Below are positions 13,596 through 23,553 of a stretch of 64,000 bases of DNA, piece by piece. Position 1 is the first letter of the stretch, and every line of letters starts with the position of its first letter. The stretch is from NCBI GenBank assembly GCA_000787465.1, contig JSYX01000115.1:1-64000 (forward strand), given 5' to 3'. The notes beneath the pieces are model-generated. The model was not told the DNA's origin, made no database searches, and saw only the letters and a program-made list of their open reading frames with translations. Made by a program: the position numbers and the translations under genes. The stretch comes from Thermomucor indicae-seudaticae. Taxonomy: Eukaryota > Mucoromycota > Mucoromycetes > Mucorales > Lichtheimiaceae.

Positions 13596-14774
13596 ATGGG
13601 CGTGATTTTCTCGCGACACAAGGTAGTTGGCGCAACACTAGGTGTAAAATGGTTACGCTGAAATTGGCCTCATGTACATAGCCAGCAAGGATCGACTATG
13701 AAGAGATACTTGCTGAGCTCGATGCCAAAATTCAAAAAGCCGAGCTGACGCTTTCTGAAATCAAAGTACGAGAACGACGATGGAATGTGTTGTGGATTCT
13801 GTACAGCGCCGTCATGTGGATGGTTTATACACTATACTCCTTTCTTGCGCTGCAAAGACACGCCGTAAACTTTGAGAATCTCTTGCTGTATGGAGGGCCT
13901 GTCGTCGTAACTCCACTCATGTAACCGGATCGACGCTCTCTCTTGCACCTTTCTTGGAAACTAACCGCTATCTCCTTCTTTCGTATTAGTATCTACTATA
14001 TCCGCAAGGCACTGCAGTGGGTGTTTACACGCACGCGTCGCAATCAAGAACAATATCTGGCCAAGCTAAGAAACGAACAAAGGCTTATCGTGGAAGAGCT
14101 AAAAAACAAGACGGCTTACTACACTACCAAATCCCTACTTGACCGGTACGGGGTCCAAACACAGGCTTTAAACAATAACAACGGCAATGATATGATGCCA
14201 CCTCGAGGTACACATTTTACATTTGTCGCTGAAAGCGAAACCCGCTGCTAATTTACAAGTGAAGCAGTACCTCCTCCAAAAAGACCCTTCACGCCACAAG
14301 TCCCACAATTAGCGGTTTCTATGCCACAGCACCACACCATCTCCAGGGACCATCAATGGTATGATTGGTTATATGACGCTGTTGTAGGCGGTGGCGGCGA
14401 CGACAGACCAGAGTCGAATTATGCGCTGATCTGTCAGCACTGTTTTTCACACAACGGTTTGATCCCACAAGACCAGTTTAATACCATTCGTACGTCCTTT
14501 CCTTATGAGGAACTGAAAGGGGGGTCCTAGCTGAACTTCAACGGTGTCTTTAGAGTACATCTGTCCAAAGTGCAAAAAGTTCAACTCTTCTCGGCAATCG
14601 CATCCTCAAAACCGCCCTGCCTCACAATCAGCCCTTCAACTTATCAGTCCTGCCTTTTCGCCAGATCAGCTGAAAGAAGATGAGGACGTGGCTAAATACG
14701 AAACAATAGGAGCCAGAGTTCGCGAACGGCATCGAAAAAGACGCACACAAAAAGAAAACATAGAAAGCCAGTGA
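13596..14774 (+). CDS. LNP1: Lunapark-type ER junction protein
   Basis: Lunapark stabilises three-way junctions of the tubular ER. The protein starts MGVIFSRHK, which fits an N-myristoylation signal (MGxxxS), as known for mammalian Lunapark. A coiled-coil segment (DYEEILAELDAKIQKAELTL) leads into two membrane helices (VLWILYSAVMWMVYTLYSF and the VVVTPLIIYYIRKAL region). A second charged coil follows. The C-terminal zinc ribbon has ALICQHCFSHNGL and YICPKCKKFN, a pair of CxxC knuckles diagnostic of the family. Five exons were traced, and exon 1 is 27 nt. The stop is TGA 14772-14774. The acidic/basic tail after the ribbon is family-typical. Confidence 0.92.
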
Positions 14775-15231
14775 GTCTTTATGTTTGGCCCCTTTTATTG
14801 TTTGTTTCGGCGCCAAAATCGGGACACTGGTTCCGTATACGGGATTATTTCTGGGTTGGTTTGCTTAGCAGAAGGTACCACGCGATCCTCCGCTTGTCGA
14901 TCACGCATCGACGCTGCATATGATTGTTCTTTGTGACACTAGACATCGACACTGCTTTTGTCAGAGCACTAGGCGAGAAGGATTTACTTCACGGAGCTGG
15001 TTTCTCTCGTCTATAATAGCTCCAACAGTTACGGGTCCCTATTGGCTTGCTTGCCTAATCATGCAATAAAAGCTATTGTATCATTTACAAGTCAGGTGCT
15101 AAGCGGGAAATTCTCGTTTTGGGTATCACAGGCAGTCGAGAAAAAACTACAGCCGTAAAGAAGAGGATATAGAAAATACACAAGAAAAGACGGAGCAAGA
15201 TAGTGCATAAATCAACCACAAGAGGAACCAG
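14775..15231. other. Convergent intergenic spacer
   Basis: This is the 3' space between Lunapark (+) and the tyrosine-rich gene (-). No gene or RNA feature is visible. Confidence 0.4.
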
Positions 15232-15556
15232 CTAGAAGAACAATCCTCGAGGATAATAGTAATGCTGCAAAGGATACTGATAATACGACGACATGTTGTA
15301 GTAATATGGATTGTAGTATGGCTGATAATCGTAATACACGGGAGCCGTCATCGTCGAATACGGATAATAGTAGAGACCAGGTCGAGCGAAAAGCCCTTGC
15401 GTTCTTGCTCGCCACTAAGATGTACGTACTATGTGTCAAAGACAGCATCCCTCCCGGTGTTTTTCTTTTCTTCAATGCCCACGTTACCCAATAGTCGTAA
15501 TTGTAGGCAGGATCATATTCGTATGGCCAAATAGGATTGCTGACAAAATTACCCAT
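15232..15556 (-). CDS. Tyrosine-rich small protein (83 aa), unknown function
   Basis: Two exons give a clean protein: 15488-15556 (23 codons) and 15232-15414 (60 codons plus TAG), joined across a 73-nt GTAACG...CTTAG intron. It starts MGNFVSNPIWPYEYDP in good context (AAAATGGG). The second exon is dominated by Tyr, Pro, Asn and Gln (RPGLYYYPYSTM, NPYYYNMSSYYQYPLQHYYY). About 23 of 83 residues are Tyr. MGxxxS fits N-myristoylation. There is no Cys, signal peptide or membrane segment. I do not recognise a family. It is divergent from the WD40 gene with only 159 bp between the start codons. Its composition resembles low-complexity assembly-prone or adhesive segments, which is inference only. Confidence 0.55.
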
Positions 15557-15604
15557 TTTTCTTCACGAGGAGGAAAAGCGAAGGTGAAAGAACCACACCT
15601 GCCG

Positions 15605-15622
15605 TGGCTCTCAGAAGAGCCA
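15605..15622. promoter_or_regulatory. Inverted repeat in a short divergent promoter
   Basis: TGGCTCT pairs with AGAGCCA across a 4-nt loop in the 159-bp space between two divergent start codons. A CATATAGG box lies just to the right at 15624-15631. It may be a palindromic factor site, but no factor is known. Confidence 0.35.
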
Positions 15623-15715
15623 GCATATAGGGGACGGAGCCTGAAATGGGCAGTCCAAAAAGGGAAGTTGCATTGCAAGTACAGGTTGAAAACTTCACTC
15701 TTCCTGTTCTCCACC

Positions 15716-18700
15716 ATGTCCACAAACATTCAGCGGGCACTACTTGAAAGAAAATGCTATGGCGCTGCAATTAATCCATACCGGCCCCTTGGGTCAAATA
15801 ATTTCGGTAACGTCTTACGTTTTGGAATGCGTGGTCGCCCTCCCCATCCGCAAGTGCAAGATTCTTACTGATTTTTTTTAGTGCAAAGCATTTACGGCGA
15901 CGAATACATAATGTCCCGCATGACCCTTTACAAGGAACTTGTTGGTCATCAGGGCTGCGTCAATACTCTATAGTAAGTCTTTCTGACCTTCGCAATCCAA
16001 CCGCTCTACTGATCCACCCCGGATAGCTGGTCCCGAGCCGGTGATAAGCTGCTGTCTGGTTCAGACGACACAAGGGTCTGTGTATGGCTTCCCTGGGAAG
16101 ACTATCGCATGTCCTATTCAATTGAGACAGGTAAGTAACTCCTGCTTGGCGCCAAAAGAGCTGAGATGAACGCGAGAATCTAGGACATCGAGCCAATATC
16201 TTCTCTGCGAAATTCATGCCACAGACTTCAGACAGTGTCATCGTTACTGCGGCAGGAGATTCGGAAGTCAGGATCTTTGACGTGAGAGAGTCGGGCGCAA
16301 ACGAGCTTCGTCAGGTCTACACTTGCCATAGTGATCGAGTTAAACGCATCGCTCTGGATGATAATCCTTTTGAATTCTTGACTTGCTCTGAAGATGGTAA
16401 ACTCATCCCCCCCCGGATAATTCATCGTTGGTGGCTCACCTCCGCTGTATAGGCACTGTACGTCACTTTGACCTTCGAGAGCCTCACGCCTGTACACCAC
16501 ACTCTGTTCGATCCTTCCTGAGCGCTAGCCGACAACCAGCAAGACAATATCCACGCCCTCAAGGCAAAAATGTGCGCGATGGCTGTCCAGCGCCTTTGCT
16601 CGATTATGGAGACTATTGCATCGACATCAATACGCTTTCCGTCAACAAACTGTACCCTCAATACTTTGCTGTGGCAGGTTTAGATGACTATATATACCTA
16701 CATGACCGACGCATGACCGGGCGCGGCGGCGGCGGTGCGGGCGCGAACAAGAACTATGCGAAAAAATCGCGCTGTGTGAAGCGGTTTACTTCGACAGCAG
16801 ATCGCCGTCGAAGACACGGGAAACACGTGACAGCCTGCAAATTTAGTGACGCCAATGGACAAGAGGTAAAAGTTGGCGATGTATAACTTCAGAGATTGGA
16901 TATTGACAGAGGCTCGTCTTAAGCTCATTGGTAGCTGGTCTTCAGATGCCGTATACCTTTTCAATATGCACGACTCGCCGATACCCGCATCTGATGGAAC
17001 GACACTATGGCAATCTTCGCGAGTGAAGCGCAATAAGAACGACACTAACACTAACTTGCGGACGTCGGACATGCAGCTGATCATGCATTATTTCCGCTCA
17101 GGCGAGCTGGATGCGACACAAGATCGCTTGAACGAGTTGTTAGCGGACATCAACGGTAACGAGGAAGCAGCTGGATCTACTAGCAGCAGCAGCAACAGCA
17201 GGTCAAATACGGACAGTGATGTTGACCGAAAAATCTGTCGAGTATGGGCTCTCTGCTTATTGTCTGCAGTGCACATACGAAGATCATCACGTGAGAACTC
17301 AACGCTTATGGAGACGGACAGCGACTCGTCTTCTTCCATCGCGGACGAAGATTTAGCGAGTGCACGCCAGTACATGCAGGACGCGGAAAAAGCTGCACCA
17401 AGGACGTGGAGGGCATTATGGTGTCTTGCTGTTGGCTTTTGGATTGCGTGCGGAGGGCAGCGACCCAATGACTTTGAAGATCGTGAAGCTTGGCTTCTTA
17501 AAGCAGAGCAATACGCGGCTCGGGCGTCACGGCTCTTTATCTCTGAACAGCGACGCTTCCATAAGCATCAAACCGGCCGCAGCAGGGAGCTTCTTTCGAA
17601 TACGCGCCACCACCACCAGCAACAGCAGCAACAACAACAATGGTCAGAAAATATGCCACCGGATGACCGAATGATTGATGCCTTCAGAAAAGATGTGGAG
17701 GCAGCGCTGTTTCGAGAAGGCTATCGGGCTTCAGCTAGCAGTAGCAGCAGCAGCCGCAGCAGCAGCAGCCAAGCTGGTGCGGGTGAACCTTTACAGCGAG
17801 GCTGGAGTGTCGACCGGTGGAAATGGCTCGACAAAATGTATATTAGCAGCAGCGACAATGCGCAAAATAGCAGCCGGTCACCTAAACGACCACGGCGTGA
17901 GTCTGGAACAGATAATGAGGACACAATGCAAGATGAGAGCACAACGAGATGTGGCACATCGGTATCCAGTAGTAGCAGCAGCAGTAGCGAGGAAGAAGAA
18001 TCAGCGCGGGAAACAACAACAACAACAACAACAACAACAAACAGCGAGCTTCAGGCTTCTGAAGATGTTACTATGAGCGAGCGGAACGGTGCAGAAGACC
18101 GTGAAAACGAGTCAGATGAAGAGTATGAACGAGTACTCATACGATTCAACCACAGCAATAGTGATGACGATGACGATGACGACGAGGAGGAACAGGAGGA
18201 TGAAGTTATGGGTGCTGTAACTCGTTCCAGTAGTAGTAGCGAAGAGTACTCGGGTGATGACGACAGCGACGCGGAAGATATCAATACAGAACATCGTACC
18301 GGTGCTCTACGACTGAAATCAAGTTTAGAAAGCGATGTTGATATTGTAGCTCACAGAGCAAAATATGTGGGCCATTGCAATAGTCGGGTAAGCAAAGAAA
18401 AAATGCTGTGCGTCATGTGATGGACAAAAATATGCTTAAATGGGTATTGCAGACGATCAAGGACGTTAATTTCTATGGCTTACAAGACGAATATATAGTA
18501 TCTGGAAGTGACGATGGGTTTGCGTTTGTGTGGGACAAGAAGACGCAAAAGATTGTACAGATTCTGCATGGAGACGGCGATACAGTCAATGTGATTCAGG
18601 TACGGTCCCAATTGACAGCAACAACAACAAGGATCTCCTAACCAATTTTTTAGGGCCATCCTTTTATACCGGTGATGGCCATCTCAGGTATCGACGATAC

Positions 18701-18992
18701 CGTGAAAATCTTTACACCGACGTCGACTATTGCCACAACCTCACGACGACGCGAACCAAACGAACGGACATCGTATTCCGAATCGTCTCACATGTTTGAA
18801 ATGGACCGAATCGTGGCCCGGAACCGAGAGAGCAATCGCAGTGTAGGCAGTAACGCTTATATTACACGAAGTATGCTTGCCGCTATATCACAGAGTTTAC
18901 GAAATCGGCAGAGACGAGCGGCGATGGGCCAGATCCTACCCGGCGACGAAAACGATGAAGACGATATGCCATTTGAATGCCGGGTGCAATAG
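15716..18992 (+). CDS. DCAF6/WDTC1-like WD40 protein (CUL4-DDB1 substrate receptor family)
   Basis: The start is ATG 15716 in a CCACCATG context. WD repeats include KELVGHQGCVNTLYWSRAG, the family signature GHRANIFSAKF, DDNPFEFLTCSEDGTVRHFD and YFAVAGLDDYIYLHDRRMTG. A second block near the C-terminus has DEYIVSGSDDGFAFVWD and GHPFIPVMAISGIDDTVKIF. This split propeller matches human DCAF6 and WDTC1, adaptors of the CUL4-DDB1 ubiquitin ligase. Between the halves lies a helical segment that could be TPR-like, then long Ser, Gln, Thr and Asp/Glu runs (17160-18280) encoded by trinucleotide repeats. Eight introns were traced. The one at 16867-16925 fits best when it ends at CTTAAG, giving GQE-LIGSWSSDAVYLFN. 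Confidence 0.9.
18010..18043 (+). repeat. (ACA)n microsatellite inside the DCAF6-like gene
   Basis: About ten ACA/CAA units encode a run of Thr in the low-complexity middle of the protein. Similar CAG/CAA runs lie near 17610-17640. Confidence 0.85.
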
Positions 18993-19161
18993 CAATAATA
19001 GCTGCAAACTTGTACATTCGCATGCTGTATAAAAGAGAAAAAAGCGTGGTGTATAAAGTAGGCAAAGTTGGGTCATGATTTATGGATGCAGCGGTAACAT
19101 TCTTAATCATCAAGACCAAGCAAACATTCACTTCCTTTTGTACATATCAATGCTATTCTTG

Positions 19162-21688
19162 CTACTGCTTTGTTGTCTGTTTGGGAACATCCACAGTTTC
19201 TTGTTCCTTATTGTTTTCCTCATTCGCAGCGCGCCGGCTTTCTGCTTCCCGCTTTCGTCGCAACCGTTCCTTTTTCCGCTTAAAGTACCCATTCTTGCGT
19301 CTCGCGGCCTCCCATCCACTGCAAAATATCTCATACTGGCAAAACAAGCATATCCATTCGTTCGGGTCGGCGCTCCGCACCACCGCTACGTCAGACAAGT
19401 AGGGGTCCTCTTCCTCCATTCTTTTCTTTCGCTGTTGAACCTTTTTGCCTTTCTTGGATGCAGACGCTTCTTTGCTGACTTGCTCTGACGGCTCTTGTTC
19501 TTCGACTTTGCTCTTGCTGTTGGACTTCCCTTTTTTGGTTGTTGCCGCTGCTTTGCTCTTGGTAGCTACTACAGGCTTAGGAACCGCTGCTGCTGATTTA
19601 CTCGTCTTATTATCCCCTGAGGATGCTTCTGCTGCCTTCCCCACAGGTTGTGATGCTGTCGTTGAAGGTATTGTCGTACCACCAAGGTGAAAAGCTGGAC
19701 GTTCTGAAAGCTGCTTGAACGGCTGCTTTTCAGAAGTAGTTTCTGCCGTAGGTTTAAAGTTGAAATTAAATATCGTTTTGTCACTTGCAGGTTTCTCCAC
19801 GGAAAATTCAAAGTTGCCCGCGGGGAATAGCGGCTGAAAAGGAACGGCATTCGAAAGGTCCTCGCTCGTCCACTTCTTCTTTTGCTTTTGCTGTTGGGTT
19901 TCCGCTTTCGTATCTGACGATACAACGGGTCTTCTCGCAGTTCGCTTCTTCTTTTTCGAGTTATCTCCATCGCTCGTCATCTCGCTCTTAGTCTGCGCAC
20001 TCTGATCATCATGGATAACCTCCTGGGTGAAACCGAACACTGGTTTCTCCTGCTGCTGCTGCTGAAACGAACTGGCCGGCATTTGCCCAATAGCCCAACC
20101 TGCTCCTCGACTAACCATTTGATCTGTCTCTGTCGTAAACGGATTCTGAGGCACTGGAACTTCAAAGTTGAAAGTACACGTTGCAGGAGGCAGACCTTGA
20201 GAACTTGTTGGATACTGTTGTGACTCGGGTTGCTGCTTTGCTTCGTTCCCTGAAGACTGTCCAAGTGTATTATTGCCTGCTGACATCTTCTTTTTCCAGC
20301 GCCGAGTGGGTAGTGGAAGAATCTTCCGATGTTGTAAGTGTGGCGGTGATCCTACGGCAACAAGTTGGTAACGATCGTTATGCGATATTTGCTGATTATT
20401 ATCCAAATCGTCAATATATTGCTCGTACTGTTCGTATGGTATTTGCGTGCTTTGGAATGACATATAATCTGCATTAGCCGTGACCGGCACTGGCTGAGGT
20501 GGTTGCCTCGACACTTGGTTAGGCTGTATAAATGTATCGAAGGGTTTCGAAGGTATACTGCTTGTGAATTCATGCGTTGTTGAGGTTACCGGGAATGAAA
20601 ACTGAAATTCGGTGGATGGTATAGTGTTCGTCGGGTGATGATGATGTACAGAAAGGGAATCTCCGGATGGATGTGAGGTCGAGGGTATCGTGTATTGAGG
20701 ATTGAAGGTGTCAGGTATGGAAGTTTTAGTGCAGTCGCCAAAACTGAAATCGAACGTTGCGGGAATGTACGGCTGTGTCTGACTCGTTGGTCCATATATG
20801 TTAGGCTGGGGCGCTGACCCATATGCATCAGATATCGTGTGTGTTCTCATCATTGCAATCAATTCGTCCATATCTGCTTCGGTGCATTCTCCTCCTCCTC
20901 TGTCTTGTGTTGCGGGAACGTTATGTGAAACATCGGAAGTGGCCAGTTGGGATATGAACTCACATAAAGCTTCTTCGTCACTGCGTATCCCGCTGTTCGC
21001 GCCTTCCAGCTGCGTCAAACTATCAGGCGTTTGAGCGTGGAATGCACAGGATGTTGCAACAGTCGATACGGTTGTCGCTGTCGAAGACGCCTTTACGCTG
21101 CTCTTTGGGACCACTTTTGGCGATCGAATGAATCTTTGTGTCAAAGCTGCTGTATCGCCTTTGCCGCTACCGCTGAACGTGACTAGGTTGTAAGCGCCCC
21201 AAGGTCGTCTGCTTGGTACAGGAACGCGACCTAAAGAAGACAGCCATGTTTAGTACTATATGCATAACTACCCCGAGACCGCGACGACATACCGGACAAC
21301 CTTGACATGGACGACACGGTGAAATCTTCTGTTCCTTGATCACCGGCAGTTGCCATGGCTGCTTCATCCACTCTCGCATTGGAGAAATCCCGGTTCATAA
21401 AAGGAGACTAAAACAAGATCGTGAGCTCTCCCTCCCTTGAGTGACGTCGGACAACTTTGGCTCGTCCCAAACCTGCAAGAAGTTCGTGCCCCGATAAAGG
21501 TTAGAGCCAACAGGACCGACCCGACTCGTTGTCTCCTGCTTTGATTCCGAATCACTGGGATTTTGATCATCTTGACTATGATCGGACACATCCACGGCTT
21601 CTAGTGCAGGATCGCCTTCATTACTGCTGGTCTTGTCAACTTCTTGATTGTCAGGGTCACATGCGGCATCAGACATTGATTGCCCCAT
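19162..21688 (-). CDS. Large low-complexity nuclear-type protein with a conserved CxxC tail, unknown function
   Basis: Three exons were traced: 21473-21688 (MGQSMSDAACDPDNQEVDK...), a middle exon from SPFMNRDFSNARVDEAAM to SSMSRLS, and a long exon from GRVPVPSRRPWGAYNLVT to the stop at 19162. The protein is about 780 aa and mostly disordered. It has Ser/Thr/Pro/Gln-rich stretches and repeated short FxF motifs (TFDFSFG, EFQFSFP, TFNFEVP, NFEFSVE, IFNFNF), and ends in Lys-rich and KKKKRTARR basic clusters. Near the end a compact block, DPNEWICLFCQYEIFCSGW, is followed by a long Arg/Lys-rich helix (NGYFKRKKERLRRKR). The CxxC block looks like a small zinc or redox motif conserved in fungi, but I cannot name it. 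Transcription converges on the DCAF6-like gene, 169 bp away. Confidence 0.75.
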
Positions 21689-22401
21689 TCCTGCGTTTTT
21701 AATTTCGTAGAAAAACCTTTGGCTTAGGAAGAAATGTGGGCCACAGGTGTATGTTCAAGTCAAAGGAACGTGGGGGACACGAAACCAGTTCACTCTGCAC
21801 GGGCTTTTAAATACTCGAATTGAAATTTCTTTGGGCGCCCTGACCAGTTAGAATCGCGACTTCTCTGGCGTCGTTTGACAATAAGGACTTGCAAGACCGT
21901 GTCTTTTCTGCTAGCTCGTAGTCGATCAACATCTACTTGCATTCTTCTGATATACTATTATGTCCAGATAACTCCCTAAAGAGTACTACCAAGTCAGAGT
22001 CTGCTAATGACTCATTGGCGCCTATAGGATTCTATCCATGCGCTTTGGAGAAACTTTTTCAGACTGCTAAGACAAGGTACCGAAATGTACAAAGTATTCT
22101 ACAATGTATGAGCGTATCTTCTGGCTTAACGCTCAGTCAACCAATGCGGTTGATCAGTCCACATTCAATTTCACCACATAGTTATCTTCATTATGATATA
22201 AGCAAGCGATACTTTATATCATACGGTCTGCCAAACTGACATGATTTCCTTTTATTATATTGATATCACTCAAAGTTGCATGCGTCTGTTACTGCGTGAT
22301 GACAGTTGTACCTTTCTTCGGTCATATTTCGCAGTCATGCAATATGCCAGCGAGATTTGGATTCCCACGGGTTTTCTCACAGTGAATCAATAAATACCCA
22401 A
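21689..22401. other. Divergent intergenic region
   Basis: This is the upstream space of two divergent genes. It holds no recognised gene, repeat or RNA. Confidence 0.4.
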
Positions 22402-22828
22402 ATGTTTACCAGGCTGGCAGTTTCTTCTCTTCCCTCTTATTTCCAACGGACAATGTCAATCTCTACTCTCACAGAATCTCAGCGACAGGCGCTCCTGAAG
22501 CCTCTGCTTACCAGTTCAGGCTGGTCCATGACAGAAGGGCGGGACGCTATTCATAAAACCTACAACTTTACCGACTTTAACGAAGCCTTTGGATTTATGA
22601 CTCGCGTCGCGCTCAAGGCCGACAAAATGGATCATCATCCTGAATGGTTTAATGTAAACTTGCAATAGGCCCTAAGCAAGTATACTCGCCCCACTTACCA
22701 TCATTATATCCAAACAGGTGTACAACCGCGTCCAAGTAACCCTGTCCACTCATGACTGCCAAGGCCTCTCTGTAAAAGACATTGAGCTCGCCGAGTTTTG
22801 CGATAAGGCTTTTGCTGGAAAACAATAA
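22402..22828 (+). CDS. Pterin-4a-carbinolamine dehydratase
   Basis: The enzyme dehydrates 4a-hydroxytetrahydrobiopterin during pterin cofactor recycling. Exon 1 is 22402-22653 and exon 2 is 22718-22828, joined at [17 protein letters not shown]. The active-site signature is intact: KMDHHPEW, then a Trp, then STHDCQGLS, ending [11 protein letters not shown]. The family core needs only the ATG at 22453 ([12 protein letters not shown], 103 aa). An in-frame ATG at 22402 adds [17 protein letters not shown], which has Arg, Ser and no acidic residues and so resembles a mitochondrial presequence. I annotate the longer form. Both starts may be used. Confidence 0.92.
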
Positions 22829-23553
22829 ATCCTTTGCTTGCGAGCGCCAATGCTTCTTTGCATGTGGTTGGCAATGGGACTTTGATGGACGCCGAATCTA
22901 GGTGAATAACTGATCCCAAAGCGGATTGCGGTAGCCATTGGAAAGGGAAATCTCATATTGCGCATACCACGAATTGTTTATTGACTCGGAAAATGGCCCT
23001 TTCGCCGAATGAGCCAGCGGAACAGCTTGAAATTACTGTCCTCTGAAAAGACGTTTGCGCTGCTCGAGATACTATTCTCTGAGCGGAAGAGTTTCCTCGT
23101 ACGCGCCAATCTATTAATTCTAAACGATGCAATTCTTTGCGCAAAGGCAGGAGACATCTCGAGCAACGAAAACAGTTTTTCTCAAAAAATAATAATTCTG
23201 TTGAACGCTTGAGCAAAGAACTTTACTTTGGCTTGCTTTCTAGGCACACCTGTCTGGTGTCGATGCTTCTATGAAGCATAGAAAGCGTCAATAGAGGGCT
23301 TTAATTACGAACGAATAAGCATGGGATCTCTGATGTGAATGCTTCTTTGTGGCGCACATAGTAATCTTGCCACTGAAAAGGATGGCTAGATGGCTTTGAG
23401 CGGAAGAGAAAAAGCAGCTTCCACCTCTCCACTTTACCTTTTGCGGATTAAAAGAGACCGACTCAGCTGCGGCGACGATTATATTTCTGTGTCGGTTTCT
23501 TCGGGCCATGCTTGTGTAATCCTCTCTCTTTTTCTTCCATTTCTCCACTTGAT
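22829..23553. other. Intergenic region
   Basis: This is the 3' flank of the dehydratase and the promoter of the coiled-coil gene, with a CT-rich stretch just before 23554. The short frames on both strands look like noise. Confidence 0.4.

Noticed and set aside
17675..18076. Poly-Ala/poly-Gln plus-strand frame
   Set aside because: It is an alternate frame of trinucleotide repeats inside the DCAF6-like gene.
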